Part shown: positions 18,901 through 30,060 of the stretch, in pieces | Layout: every line of letters begins with the position of its first letter | Position numbering within the stretch: the first letter of the stretch is position 1 | NCBI RefSeq assembly: GCF_905475465.1 | Contig: NC_062246.1 | Coordinates: 2,010,001-2,074,000 of the forward strand | From: Pieris napi | Taxonomy: Eukaryota > Arthropoda > Insecta > Lepidoptera > Pieridae | Length of the DNA stretch: 64,000 nt | Reading direction: 5' to 3' | The notes under the pieces: generated by a model | The model's input: only the letters and a program-made list of their open reading frames with translations | What the model was told of the DNA's origin: nothing | The model's database searches: none | Made by a program: the position numbers and the translations under genes

Positions 18901-20459
18901 CTAGTAGACCGGCCAAGCGTCGCTGTGGCTAAGGTTTTAGTTATATAACATAGTAGTAACCTATTCAAGGGAAACGGTAGGAGAACACCGGTCATGGGGA
19001 CCACCATGCTTTTTTGGTGGTTATGCCATTACTTTCAACACTGCGCCATCTGTCATGGTGGCTGTACACACTCGTCGAGACACCCCGAGACAGGCCGAGT
19101 GCGAGAGTGTACAGTAGAGCTCTCGTCTCGTCTCGCTTCCTCGCAGTTGGTCTCGCCTCTCTCGGTCGCCTGTCGGTTTTTTGCGCACGAATCAAAGGGT
19201 CTCGCGAGTAAAACGAGAGCGACCTGTACACACTCGTTCAATCATTAAATTAAAATTTTATGATCCTAATTACCAATTTCTGTTGCGGTGTATAGTGACC
19301 ATCTTCTTCTTCGCTATGGCTTCGTATTTTTTTTAATGGTGAACGTGTAGAAAATTATAATAAATCATTGCACAAAGACAAACAGCAGCAGCGGTTGCCA
19401 CGTCCATTATTAACGGTGTTTTAAATACAATTAACGTAACGAGTGTGTACAGGTTGCGCTCTTCTCTCGGTCCTCTCGGTCGAGACTCCCGGCGAGAAGC
19501 TCTCGCCGAGTGTGTACAGCCACCATTAGAATTGTGACTATCATATATAAAATAATATTGCGAGATATATGCTATCCTATCTTTTAAGTTAGATAAAACT
19601 GCACACGGTGTGCAAATTTGATTGAAATCGGTTCGGTAGTTTAGGAGTCCATAGCGGATAAACAACGTGACACGTAATTTATATATATTAAGATGTAAAA
19701 CATTTTTTTTTAAATATTGAAGACAATTATTTATATTAACGATATTAGCTCTTACGAGCGAAAGCTTAGATATTGGTGGGACATCAAAGGGTTTTCTTTT
19801 AGGAAATTGCTTAACTTAAAAAAGATTTATTTTCGTGTTTTAGATTGGCGCGCTGTTTGGTGCAGCTAAAGGTCATCATGGCGGATGGGAGCAACCTCAC
19901 CAGAAAGAAATTCATCTGCACATACACGGACAACACGGTGAAGAACATATTCCTATATGTATGTATATTCTCCTATTTATATATTGTAAATTATTTATTT
20001 ATAAATAACGAGTCGTTAAATTCCATTATTTATGAATCAGAGTCCTCTAGCGTCTAGTTGGGAAGCATAAAAATTATAAATTTTAGTACAACTACCAACA
20101 GCTAGATGGCGCTATCACCAATCATATTTTAATGTACCAAAACATTTTAAGTGAATTTACGATAAAACTCTAATATTTATTTAATTATGTGATTATTGTA
20201 TATTTTATTATAATTGTAGGTAAATATAATAATAATAAGTAGGTGAGGAAAAACATATGGTCCTTAAAAATTTTGTAATATTTTTGTAGTCACTATTCAA
20301 TAACAGATGGTGCTTTTTACAGCGTCATGGAATCGGGAGGGTCAAAGTTCGGATCCTAAGAATGTAAACGTGGTGTACGAGCCATATGGCGGACCACAGA
20401 CTATCAGTACCCCGTATGGACATTATATGAAGATTGAACCAGCTAATCATCAACAATAA
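15924..20459 (+). CDS. Secreted/membrane-associated protein, Osiris (DUF1676)-like, four exons
   Basis: Exons: 15924-16194 (donor GTAAGT), 18521-18690 (acceptor aatttccag, donor GTAAGT), 19844-19958 (acceptor gtgttttag, donor GTATGT) and 20323-20459 (acceptor ttttacag, stop TAA). Phases 1, 0 and 1 join without a stop to give 230 residues. A second in-frame ATG at 15990 gives 208 residues and starts directly with a signal peptide (MDVRLTFVCLFLFFSCPSYA), so I favour it. Exon 2 encodes a basic stretch (GRTFGRPFKK) and a long hydrophobic segment (residues 101-147). Exon 3 is His-rich (158-182) and exon 4 has Tyr/Pro/Gly repeats. The basic-plus-hydrophobic exon resembles Osiris proteins, insect cuticle-associated secretory proteins, but the usual N-terminal cysteines are absent. 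The family call is therefore tentative; the gene model is firmer. AATAAA at 20854 could end the transcript. Confidence 0.7.
16797..16843. repeat. Hairpin in intron 1, 16-bp stem, 15-nt loop
   Basis: Arms tacaatttagatacag (16797-16812) and the exact complement (16828-16843). It lies in intron 1 of the secreted-protein gene. No function can be assigned. Confidence 0.55.
17100..17280 (-). mobile_element. SINE family 2 relic in intron 1
   Basis: Decayed family-2 blocks (atcaggtgatcagcctat, catgttttccttaatcgtacg) run to a tRNA-like head (acacgcgacctcagg ... taaccactatacc) on the minus strand. Tail and target duplication are not clear. Confidence 0.5.
17705..17888. mobile_element. pogo/Tigger-like MITE in intron 1, 184 bp
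   Basis: The ends are CAGTGTCAACTCTTTATAACG and the complement of CGTTATAAAGCGTTTACACTG, flanked by TA at 17703-17704 and 17889-17890. Repeated tataacg motifs occur inside both ends. The TA target and CAGT start fit the pogo branch of Tc1/mariner. No ORF. Confidence 0.65.
17900..18285. mobile_element. hAT-like MITE in intron 1, 386 bp
   Basis: The left end cagtagccgattta and the complement of the right end (cagtggcagttttac) are decayed CAGTGGC-type repeats. The flanks attttaac (17892-17899) and attttaca (18286-18293) look like a mutated 8-bp target duplication. Subterminal gggcggca blocks occur near both ends. It begins 11 bp after the pogo-like MITE. The open frame at 17926-18264 is not a gene in my view. 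Confidence 0.55.
18901..19693 (-). mobile_element. Non-autonomous Helitron (family C), copy 1, in intron 2
   Basis: It runs from A|TCTTAATATATATAAATTAC on the minus strand (right edge 19693) to CTAG|T (18901-18904). Copy 2 is at 58794-59163. The two align closely at both ends, including gcacacggtgtgcaaatttg. Copy 1 carries an extra 472-bp TIR element absent from copy 2. It lies wholly between exons 2 and 3 of the secreted-protein gene. Confidence 0.8.
19055..19526. mobile_element. TIR transposon nested in the Helitron, 472 bp
   Basis: Perfect 20-bp inverted repeats ATGGTGGCTGTACACACTCG sit at the two ends. A second ctgtacacactcg motif lies subterminally on each side (about 19222 and 19440), in the style of multiple transposase-binding sites. 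The unoccupied equivalent (catctg|ttagaattg) is seen at about 58970. The target duplication does not resolve, so the superfamily is left open. The interior is rich in CGAGA/TCTCG and non-coding. Confidence 0.75.
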
Positions 20460-22095
20460 TTCTACAAATATATTATAGTGAGAATGCTGGCCTGGCTCTT
20501 AAATATTTATTCTGAATTATAGTAAAAGATGAGAAAAATGTTCAGTACGTTGTCTTAAGGAGTGCCAAAAATATGTTTAATTCGTATTTTCGATCATATG
20601 ATTTTGTAAGTTGTATAGGAAATGTCAAACGTGCGAGTTGGTGTTTCCACATTTCTATTTGGATTTCCCAGTTTGTAATTTGTGACCTATGTACATATTT
20701 TATTAACTTACAACTTGAATTACAAGGCATTCAAATTCCTTTCATTTATATAAAGTACGAATTTATAATTTCTACAAAATTTAGTAAGGTATAGACTCGT
20801 TGAATAGATGAAAAACACGGCAAGCTTACTCTGTAAATACTAAGTAGCAATCAAATAAAACAACTACCTCTGAGCCCTACCTTTAGAGGGCCAATGATTC
20901 CATAACTAGAGACTATTATCCATTTTACAGAGTATTCTGCTTAGAATAAAACGCGATTTGACGTTTCGAAATCATAGTTTAATTTTAAACTTTCTGAGTC
21001 AGGTTCTTAAGACTTGTACCGATTGGTAAATAGTACTAAAGTTACCAAATATACACAAAAACAAGTATTATAATTATTTAATAATGTCTAATATAATAAT
21101 GTGAATAAACCGAATAATCTTGCTTATTGCTTCCTAATATAAGAAAGAAATTTATAAGGAAACAAACAAATGCAATAAAATCTTATTTTTAAGTATTACT
21201 AATAAGATTTCACTTGATTTCGTGTGTTCAAATACCATAAATTTCATAAAAATCACATTTTAGATGCTTATTTAGTGATTTTAGGGCAAAAGAGCACAAA
21301 ATCTGTAAACTTTGTAATATTTGAATAATTTATTTTTTTCCTTCAATATACTTCAGGGAAAGGAATATGTTAATCTTATGTTAATTTATTTATTTCTTAT
21401 TTTAGTATGTTATTTATATTGTATGAGGAAAATAAAACAAATAATTATTTCTTTTCTTTTATTTACCCTTACCCTTTATTACGAGTAATATAGATCTATT
21501 ATTTATTCATTTATTTTATTTATTTATTTATTTATTCTATACATGATTCTAAATACAAAGAAGTTGGCGTGGTGGAAACACAAACTGGACACAGTTATTA
21601 AAACAACAACCTGCAGCAGTAGGTACTTTGTAACGATTCGTATCTGTGAACTTAGCCGAGCTTATCAGCTAAGCACATGAAGTTAGTAGTTAGTAAGTAG
21701 TTTTTTCTCGACATTCAAGTTCAGAAAAGGATTTTTTAGGGTTAAAGCAGAACAAAACTCTCAGCAGAACAAGAAATTCCATTCCCACATCAATGTTCAT
21801 GTTTTGTACCCCGCGATTTCATGCCTGCGGTATATGATCAACGGAAATTAAAATAAATTAATGAAATAATCTTCAGGTTCGCTGTTGCAATTGTTATTGG
21901 AAGTTACAGAGTGCTGTTGCTCGAAAGAACCTGGAACGCTGGAACCCTAGTCGTACCAATTATTCTTTCTATAGGCAATCCGCATCGGAGGATGAGGATC
22001 TGAAAGAAAATAGCTTGACTTTGACGTTTTCGAATCTAGAAACAGAAATGTGACCTCACTGTGGTCGGTACATAAAAATAAAATATGTTTTTTAT
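20460..22095. other. 3' flank of the secreted-protein gene and AT-rich intergenic DNA
   Basis: Candidate poly(A) signals AATAAA are at 20854 and further AATAAA motifs lie near 21103 and 21173. An (ATTT)n microsatellite is at about 21508-21537. No further gene is recognised. Confidence 0.4.
21508..21537. repeat. (ATTT)n microsatellite
   Basis: Run of tttatttatttatttatt. It may be the decayed tail of a retroposon. Confidence 0.6.
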
Positions 22096-24060
22096 GTAAC
22101 ATAAGATACAGATATCACTTATTCCACGTCATTAAATTTGAATAGGTAGACATCCCTACTCATAGGAAGATCGGTAAAGAAGACAGAGGGTGTAGGCCGA
22201 GAGAAAAAGCCGGCGTTAAAAACTCTCGGTAGGTACTCTTTTAAAATAGCAAATTATCAAACAACACTTATTTTAAAACAAATATCGCAAGTTATTTAGA
22301 AGTAGCCTGTCTAGCACTAGTCCCAGGCCCTTTTATCAACTAGATAATCGTTGACTTTATAGTAAGCCTTTTTACACAGCTTTTCTTTAATACATTTCTT
22401 AAATTTATTAAAAGGCAGAGATAAAAGAGCCTCTGGGATTTTATTAAAGAAGAGTATCCCTTTTCCTTAAAAAGAATGACTAACTTTAGATAGTCTAGTA
22501 CGGGGAAATTGGAGCCTGCGTTTGTTCTAAGTATTAACATTAGTCTAGTCGACAAGTTGAAAATGGAACAAATTAGAGATACTGCTCTTAAAATTATGTG
22601 CGATAGCTAATTGGATCCGGAATGACGTCTAGAAAAATGTGCTAAAAGCGTGTATTAGCACATAAAAAATTGCAAAAGTTATAGACCATTAAAGATGAAA
22701 AAAAAATGGCATTTAGTTGTTTGCCAATATTTAATAAACTATTAATATTTAAGAAAAAATTTCAAATAAAGATTCTGAAAGAGGAGGAAATTTACAATAA
22801 AAAACTCCTGACTCCCAGAGCTCTATCTCCATTATTTATAATGTTAATTTAACGCTGAAAATAGGTCTGCGGGTGACATTTTTAGGATTCGCGCGTGGCG
22901 TCAAAAGCGACTACGGCACATTAATTAATTTATTTAAGGTATTGAATATTTTGTTTTAAATTTGAAAAAATTATGGTGTGTTCTGAACACTATAATTAAT
23001 TTATTTCCGTTGAAAATTTTACTTAAAGTTAATTTTTCAACAAGTTAAATAATTGTTAACTAACGAAATTTTCTCGAACGACCGTCTTAATTGTAAGTGA
23101 AAAAAATGTTTAAATAATGGTCGTAAAAATATTTCGCTTCGTAGAGCCTTTCTTACATACATACTTAACAAGATCGTGCCATAAAAGTTAAAAAAATATT
23201 TATACTTTGTTTATAACAATTTTTTTACTTAAACAAAAACTTAAAAATCCATGTAATGATGTTAAAAAATTTTTTTTTTTTCTAAATCATCATATAATCG
23301 TTTTTTATTAATACAAGATATTTATTGATTTGCAAAAAAAAAAATTCCCGCCATTTGTTGATTAATTTTTTTTTAACAAATTGATTAAATCAATATTTTT
23401 AAAAAAAATTTTAACACAACTTTATTACATTAAAAATTTTATGATTTTTAAAAAAAAATTTTTTCCTTAATAACAATTTTTAATTGTTTATAATCGTTTT
23501 TTTTAATTTTCTATTGTTTAAATAATTAGTTAAGAAACTTTTTTCTTCTAAAAATCATAATTGACAGTCCTCTATAAAGTAACAGAAAAAAATTTTTTTT
23601 TAATCAACAATTCTATTGTTTATTAACTTACCAATTTGTTATAAACAAATATTCAACTTTTGTTTATTTTTTTTCTAAAATTTCTAAAATTAACAAAAAC
23701 AACCATATACATATACAACATAACTTGAAATTTCTTAAATATTAATAGTTTATTAAATATTGGCAAAAAACTAAATGCCATTTTTTTTTCATCTTTAATG
23801 GTCTATAACTTTTGCAATTTTTTATGTGCTAATACACGCTTTTAGCACATTTTTCTAGCCGTCATTCCGGATCCAATTAGCTATCGCACATAATTTTAAG
23901 AGCAGTATCTCTAATTTGTTCCATTTTCAACTTGTCGACTAGACTACATTGTGCGTATGTTCTATTCTAGTAAACTTATCACAATTTTTTATACATACAT
24001 AATATTTTGATAATATAATAATACATAATTTGCATAGCGCTGAGTGTGACTTTCCTTTTT
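22096..24060 (-). pseudogene. LINE reverse-transcriptase C-terminus and 3' UTR, interrupted by a TIR element
   Basis: On the minus strand, 22535-22335 reads NKRRLQFPRTRLSKVSHSF, then after a frame slip FFNKIPEALLSLPFNKFKK and CKKAYYKVNDYLVDKRAWD. This is the C-terminal end of a non-LTR element ORF common in Lepidoptera. It continues across the 1.4-kb element at 22543-23944: removing that element and one TA leaves HNVMLILRTN in frame. Upstream coding is decayed and fades by about 24060. The 3' UTR (22262-22096, with gaagacagagggtgtaggcc) recurs at 29916-30060. Confidence 0.6.
22543..23944. mobile_element. 1.4-kb element with ~220-bp terminal inverted repeats, copy 1
   Basis: The ends start GTCTAGTCGACAAGTTG and are inverted repeats of about 215-220 bp with very few mismatches. 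TA flanks both sides (22541-22542, 23945-23946), and the host LINE frame is restored if one TA is removed, so TA is the likely target duplication. The interior is highly AT-rich without an ORF. A sister copy is at 31204-32606. Possibly a Tc1/mariner-type non-autonomous element; the class is not certain. Confidence 0.8.
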
Positions 24061-24440
24061 CAAAAACATTTTTGACATACTCTTTACAGAAACCAATCTT
24101 TTAAGTATCAACATTGCGGGAGCCTCCAACACAAACTTTGATTATATTCAATAGACGATCAATCCGTGAGAATTAATGACAGTGACGTCATAATTAATTC
24201 AGCTGGTTTTCCTTGGATTATAACCTTGTGTATTTAATTTTTTATACGACTAGACGGTCAAAGTGTCCTGATAGCGCCACGTTCCTCAAGATTATGATAG
24301 ACGTGATGTACTGGCCTCGCCATCTAATAATAACACTAATGAGAAACTCTGCATCTCAGATATACCTCTTTTGATATATTCAACAATATTGAACAATAAC
24401 TTTGTTAATTAACATTATCTTACTTTAAGCTATTTACTAA

Positions 24441-24803
24441 TCTATATATATAAAAATTAAACCCGTTTTCCGTTGTCACGACATAACATGAAAACGGCTT
24501 GACCGATTTGTCTGATTCTTTTTTTATAATATTCCTTGAACACTTTTCTATATTCCCATACAAAATATTCGTAATAATATTTAAAGGCAATTTGAAATTT
24601 AATACCATATCATAAAGTTCAAGTGTTAGTGGAGGGGTTCCGGGAAGGTAAATTTTTATTTTTTGACATAATGTATTTGTTGTATTATCAACTTTCTTTT
24701 TTTTATCTTACTAGCTAGACCGGTGTCCCGAATAGCAGAATAAGTATTTAAAAAAAATAAAGAATCGACTGTTAGGCGGTACGATGTTCGCCAGGCCAGC
24801 TAG
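24441..24803 (+). mobile_element. Non-autonomous Helitron (family A), copy 2, uninterrupted
   Basis: It reads A|TCTATATATATAAAAATTA ... CTAG|T with a GGCG/CGCC hairpin just before the CTAG end. It is the inverse of 1295-3466 without the inserted LINE and so defines the family at 363 bp. Confidence 0.85.
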
Positions 24804-25379
24804 TATTGTATAAAATTAAGTCAAAATAATATTTCTTATTAGCCAAGATTATTGTATGGTCTTACTTAATGTCCCCTAGGCGGTCCCAGTTAGTCTCCAT
24901 CACGTTCGGTCTCTAACCTATTTCACCTAGCTCCAAGTCTTTCCGGCTCTTTTTGCCTCATCTGCAACTGTACATCGCTTTCACTTTCCATGGGGGTTCA
25001 AATCAAGCGCCTGCTTGTGGATATAATTAGAATATCGGAGCGTGATCATTATTGTATAGGCAAGATTGTAATTCATATAAATTGCAGTCTCATTTGTAAA
25101 CTTTATAATTTAGAACCGATTGAGTGCTAAAAATATTTCAAATATACAGTCAGTGTTGTTTAAGCTCCTGCAAACCCTGAAAACTTGATTGAACTGTATT
25201 TCTACCTCATTTGTAGAAAGGAATTAAAGTGCAGGATACTAATTTATTTTAAATACATTTTAACACAGACACAAATAGTAAATGATACTAAATCTAATAA
25301 ATCTGGATTAAGTGTTTGCTTATTCCAATACCAATAAACATAATGTTAACAAAAATATAATCTAATTAGCCATGTCTCA
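24804..25379. other. Intergenic stretch, nothing recognised
   Basis: No exon, RNA gene or repeat terminus was noticed. Confidence 0.35.
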
Positions 25380-25790
25380 CCTATCTCGGACAAGCGCAAT
25401 GTTGGCGCAGCTGCAGAACAGGTGGAAGATTACAAACGGCTAAAATATAAGAGTTTCCTCCAGCTTTGATTTTGTTACCTTTGGTGTAGACTCTTGGGCC
25501 TTAGGGTTCAAGTGCGCATGCGCTTATTAAAGATTTAACTTGGTGCATGGTAGATAGTGCCGGTGGCCCCAGAGCTGATGGGTTCCTCAATTCTCGTCCT
25601 TTCCTTAATGAGTATTTCAATTCAGCGAGGAATTCCTGCCAGTATTAATTATAATATTGGGACCAAATTTATAAATTGATTTTAGTTTTCTATTAATCTA
25701 TTTTTAATTATTATTATGTAGGTTAGGAATATTGTAAATACTCTATATTTGTGTGGTACTTAATAATAAATAAATTGATCATAATATCAC
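25380..25790 (+). pseudogene. Decayed 3' end of an RT/restriction-nuclease LINE
   Basis: Scattered frames still read FDFVTFGVD and correspond to the SEYDFVPFGVETLGPWG region of the ORF at 7700-10053. Further on, aattcagcgaggaattcctgccag parallels the IQRGNAAS block. Many stops. The 3' UTR (taggttaggaatattgtaaa) matches the relics at 44530 and 45488. Confidence 0.55.
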
Positions 25791-26294
25791 ATCTAATTTT
25801 GTTTTCATTTTTAAATCCATATAACACAGAAATGAATCTGTCTCTTTTCACCACAGCGTATACTCAACGTAGACTGACAGAAAGAGACATCAGTGTTAAT
25901 GAAAGGGCTGCTTTTTCAGACCCGTAATGAAAAGGTGCAAAAATCTGCACCAAGAGAAGACGTCTAGAAATTTAAATTAAATACCTACATTAGATTTTAG
26001 CAGGATCTCGAACAGGTTTTGAACAAGTGTACAAATTACCGAATTTATAATCAAATCGGTTTGACTTTTAAATACCAAATGTGACTTTAAGGATAACCTC
26101 TATTTTGCTTTCTAAATATTCAAACATATACAGTGTGTTGTAATAAACTTATTAATTACAGTCATAAACGGGCTCGTTATCTAAAACTTCTAAATAAAAT
26201 CCACATAGTTTAAACTACCTATACTTTAAAACGCCGGTCAAAAGACTATATCGAAAATGGTAAATGCGCATCAGGGGTAACTTTGGCGCTATTT

Positions 26295-26540
26295 CAGCCT
26301 TGCTATTCTGTAACTCACTTTTGGAACTCTCACAGCGGTTTTCGCATCGGCGGTCGCTCTCAAATCAGTCGTGAAGCAGTCATTTTATGATTTGGCATTC
26401 TAATAAACAATAAACTACAAGCTCCCACCTTTTCAGAATGCCAAATCATAAAATGACTGCTTCACGACTGATTTGAGAGCGACCGCCGATGCGAAAACCG
26501 CTGTGTGAGTTCGTGAAGTGAGTTACAGAATCGCAGGGCA
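26295..26540. mobile_element. Foldback MITE family F, copy 2, with 71-bp perfect arms
   Basis: Arms 26331-26401 and 26435-26505 are exact complements with a 33-nt spacer. Outer inverted repeats (cagccttgctattctgtaac / complement) extend the palindrome with a few mismatches. There is no ORF. Copy 1 at 13294 shares ends and interior. Confidence 0.85.
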
Positions 26541-26774
26541 GAACTGCAAAAATCTGGAGTCCGTTCGATGTCTGTTATTAACGAAATCTCGCGTGTACAG
26601 TAATTTGGATACTACCTGGACCTAAAATTAATTAAGCGGAAATCTTTTTGATTGATGAACGGATTGAAAAATAATGTTATAAAAACCGACAACTTTTTTG
26701 TATAAAAATATATGTAAATCTATATATATTATCGAACAAATCATAACGGAAAACTTCAAGGAAATAAAAAGAAT

Positions 26775-27055
26775 GTGTGCGTGTACTAGTGTACACACGT
26801 AAGAAGTGAAACTTCTTTATGACCTTATTTTTCGAAAAATGATCTACTATATTATGCTTTACAGAAACTTTACAGAAATTGGTAAAATAGGTTATGAATA
26901 CAAATAATACAATTACATATATCGTTTTTATATATTTTTGTTATTAAGGACTTCGAATCAACCATGGTAGGGACAAGAAAAAAGATGGCGCGTAACGAAA
27001 AAATGGGACGGTAAATTTTTTTCCAACGCCGATAAAGAATTTTCACTTCAATAAT
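26775..27055 (+). repeat. Interspersed repeat family D, copy 2
   Basis: It begins gtgtacacacgtaagaagtg, contains gaaacttctttatgacc, and ends ttccaacgccgataaagaat. It is the inverse of 3766-4262 with only one copy of the module duplicated there. Class unknown. Confidence 0.6.
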
Positions 27056-27940
27056 TTTGAACAAATTTATGCTATTTTGCTTATGATCTAATATATGGTA
27101 CTTAATACCTCCGACAACAATATGGACTATATTAATAATATATGTTAAAGGTATTCGACATATAACATATATTATTAAACAAAAAAACTACAGCAGCATT
27201 ACTAAAACAAAACACAGTTGTAATAAGTATAAATTAAGTCTATTTAATAAGATAGTGTTTATAACGATTACTAAACATTAGCCTTACGCGGTCCGACCTA
27301 ACGCCAACTCTGATCTCAGGTAAAATAATTTAGAATAAAAACAAGTTATGACGTCATACGACCTAGACAACCTTGCGTATGCGTTCTTATGTATACGTTT
27401 ATTTTAAACCGAATTAAGTTTCTTTGAATAAAAACACATATCAGTGAATAATTCCTAACGAAAATGAAATTAGATTAATAAATAGAAATAATTTTAATAA
27501 CAATGATCGTGTTATATTTCAAATAATTTCGAAATCAAATATCAAAATCTATAAACCGCCACTCAACAGCCTTATAATTCTATATAAATTCAACATAATG
27601 TCCATGACATATAAGTATATTCCAAGTATTCATGACAAGTGATTGATATATTGTAGATAAATAACTCAGCAGATACAAATGTACATTAATACATACATAG
27701 AAAAAAGTTCCTTGCGATTTTTTCCTTGGCAAGCAGATCCAAGTTACATACGATTTTAATATGCCTCGGATGTACTGTTCTCTTCGTGACGTTTTCCTTC
27801 ATCACCTGAGCAGGTAATCATGTCCCACAAAAATTAAATGTCGATGTGTCAGGGATTTAAATAATATTAAAGAAGTGTTATTATGTATTTCGTCTTGGTC
27901 ATCAAGGTTTTTTTATTTACAATAAAACATGATATATTAT
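27056..27940. other. AT-rich intergenic stretch with a SINE-like fragment
   Basis: Near 27722-27830 there is a weak family-2 SINE match (minus strand: gacgttttccttcatcacc). Nothing else is recognised. Confidence 0.35.
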
Positions 27941-27944
27941 ATAC

Positions 27945-28138
27945 GCCCCGGCTCCATCGGTAATATTATTATTTACAATATTCATGGGCGAGCCGGGGCG
28001 CAATTCTTCGAGAGACCCGCTCTTTCAGATTTGTTTGCCGTCTATATGTATTTAACAATTTTGTCGCAGAACCGTTCCAGGCACGATCTGTGCTTTATTA
28101 ACATGTCCTGTAGGCCGTTACGGTCTACAGTCATCTGC
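27945..28138. repeat. Fragment of an unidentified dispersed repeat
   Basis: Blocks such as ttccaggcacgatctgtgct and aacatgtcctgtag parallel about 48115-48180 (ttccagctgcgatctgtgct, aacatgttggata). The inverted cgccccggctc/gagccggggcg pair (27943 and 27991) forms a hairpin-like border. Class unknown. Confidence 0.35.
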
Positions 28139-28388
28139 TTTTTTTTTTGTTGAGAATTCACACCAATAGACCTAGACCCATGCTAAGTTGGTGAAGCTTG
28201 TGTTATGGGTACTAGGCAACGGATATACATACATATTATAGATTAATAGACATATAAATACATATTTAAACACCCAAGACCTAAGCACAACACCAAATGC
28301 TCATCACATCGATGTTTGTCTCAGCCGGGGATCGAACCCGGATGGATTCGCAGTCTGGGGTACTAACCACTAGACCAATGAGCCGTCG
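28139..28388 (-). mobile_element. tRNA-derived SINE (family 1), copy 2
   Basis: It has the same structure as 483-740. The T-run at 28139-28148 is the tail, the body is colinear, and a B box (ggttcgatccccggctgag, complement) and A-box region are near 28320-28388. Small indels are seen in the loop of the tRNA-like head. Confidence 0.75.
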
Positions 28389-29915
28389 AATTTTTTTTCG
28401 TTTTAATTTGTTGTTGTTGTTGCGTCTTCAAGGTTGAACAAGTGAACAAAACGTAACCTCTATCAGGCTATGTCTGATACATCGTAAGACACAGACAAAG
28501 CCAAGGAGAGGCTAGGTCAAAGTTCGACTCTTATTGTCTTCTTTCTTCATTCTTCTCTTCATAACTGTACATCACATTTGATTAAAATTCACAACTATTA
28601 AATAATATGTTCATACAGATCCATGTGTGCGGTTCACACACATAGATCTGTTCTTTTATTATTTACCTAATCCCAGACTTTATTTATCTAAAACAGTAAA
28701 GGTAAATATTTATGATATGATAATATTATTATTACTAAAAATTTTGAATAAAAGATTTAAACGCGCCCGCACCTACTTCACTTTATTAATAATGGCGACT
28801 TCTGTGTAAATCACAATTCCGCCAATGTTACGTTCTAAGTCTTCACACGGTGAGGATAGATTTGATAGATTGAATTTAATCCAAGCAGAGTTACCCAAAA
28901 CAAAAATGACGTCACAATAAAGACAACACACACAGACATCTAATAATGTACCTATACAAGAGCGCCCGCACCTATTTCAAATTACATTTTCGTTACACTT
29001 TGATCCATATGTCATACGTCACTCAAGACTTGACATAATCAATTTACAAATAAGACACAATTATAGACGAAGTTCTTTAGCATATTCTTGTCTATGCTTA
29101 TATATGACACAAATTCTAATCATATGTAGCAACACACCACTAAATCCTCTTTCTCAACACGCAACCAAGGTGATATTGCCCAATAGAAGCCAAAATAAAT
29201 ATTTCTTGTCACATGCAGATATCAAAAAACACGCGACTGGAATGACAAAAACGCTAAAGCAGTAACTTGTAAACCTTGAACAAAGTAAAAGGATTAACCA
29301 GTATACGTGAAATCCAATTACGTATATGTTATACGAAATCTGAGCTCACAATAAATTGGTTTATTATTAAATTATGCAAATTCTAACATTTAGAGGCAGA
29401 CGATATTCTTAATTCAGTGATTTGTTAATCTTTCGAAGTATTTCGAAAATTCTGAGGCAACTACTCAAGGGTGTTGCTATGTACTAGTGATCAAAGTTTG
29501 GCTTGCCTTAAATTGGTATAAAATGAATGCCTATGCAAAAGCTGATGAAGGAGGTTCGACGATGATGATGATCAATTCGGCATGTAATTTTTAATTATAA
29601 TATTTGATGGTGTTAATCTTATAACCCTTACCTAAAAAGGTGGTATTAATTTTAAATACCGGTGAGCTGGTGCTTTTCTATCTTAACGGATAAGTATTTG
29701 ACGTTCATAAGTGTACATTGCGTTACCTATATGAATAAATGATCTTGACTTGACTATAGCAATACAGCGAGGAAATGCAAAACTGCTTCAATGTATCAAA
29801 CAAAAATGCTTTCAGTAAAAAGCAGATTGCAGATTTGTCCATAATTCGGTCGTGTTATACACGCGATACATCCAGTTTATAATAAATATAAATAAAATAT
29901 GCTAGTTATGGAATA
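28389..29915. other. AT-rich intergenic stretch
   Basis: No gene is recognised. The phrase gcgcccgcacctacttca/ctatttca occurs twice about 200 bp apart (28763 and 28962). A 21-bp match to the nuclease-LINE 3' end (agcaatacagcgaggaaatgc) is at about 29758. Confidence 0.35.
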
Positions 29916-30060
29916 TAAGATACAGGTATCACTTATTCTACGTCATTAAATTTAAAGACATCTCTACTCATCGGCAAAGAAGACAGAGGGTGTAGGCCGA
30001 GAGAAAAAGACGGCGTAAAAAACTCTCGGTACTCTTTAAAAATATCAAATGATCATACAA
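29916..30060 (-). mobile_element. LINE 3' UTR fragment
   Basis: It is colinear with 22096-22262, including gaagacagagggtgtaggcc, gagagaaaaagacggcg and ctctcggtactcttt. In that copy the sequence lies just after the ORF stop, so this is read as another truncated 3' end of the same LINE. Confidence 0.55.

Noticed and set aside
22340..22555. A 71-codon minus-strand frame read as a gene.
   Set aside because: Another frame of the same strand gives the LINE C-terminus; the long frame is a by-product of a frame slip.
26719..26789. A 71-bp TC...CTAG segment between A and T that could be a tiny Helitron.
   Set aside because: The CTAG falls inside the conserved start of repeat family D/E, and there is no 3' hairpin, so the match is probably chance.
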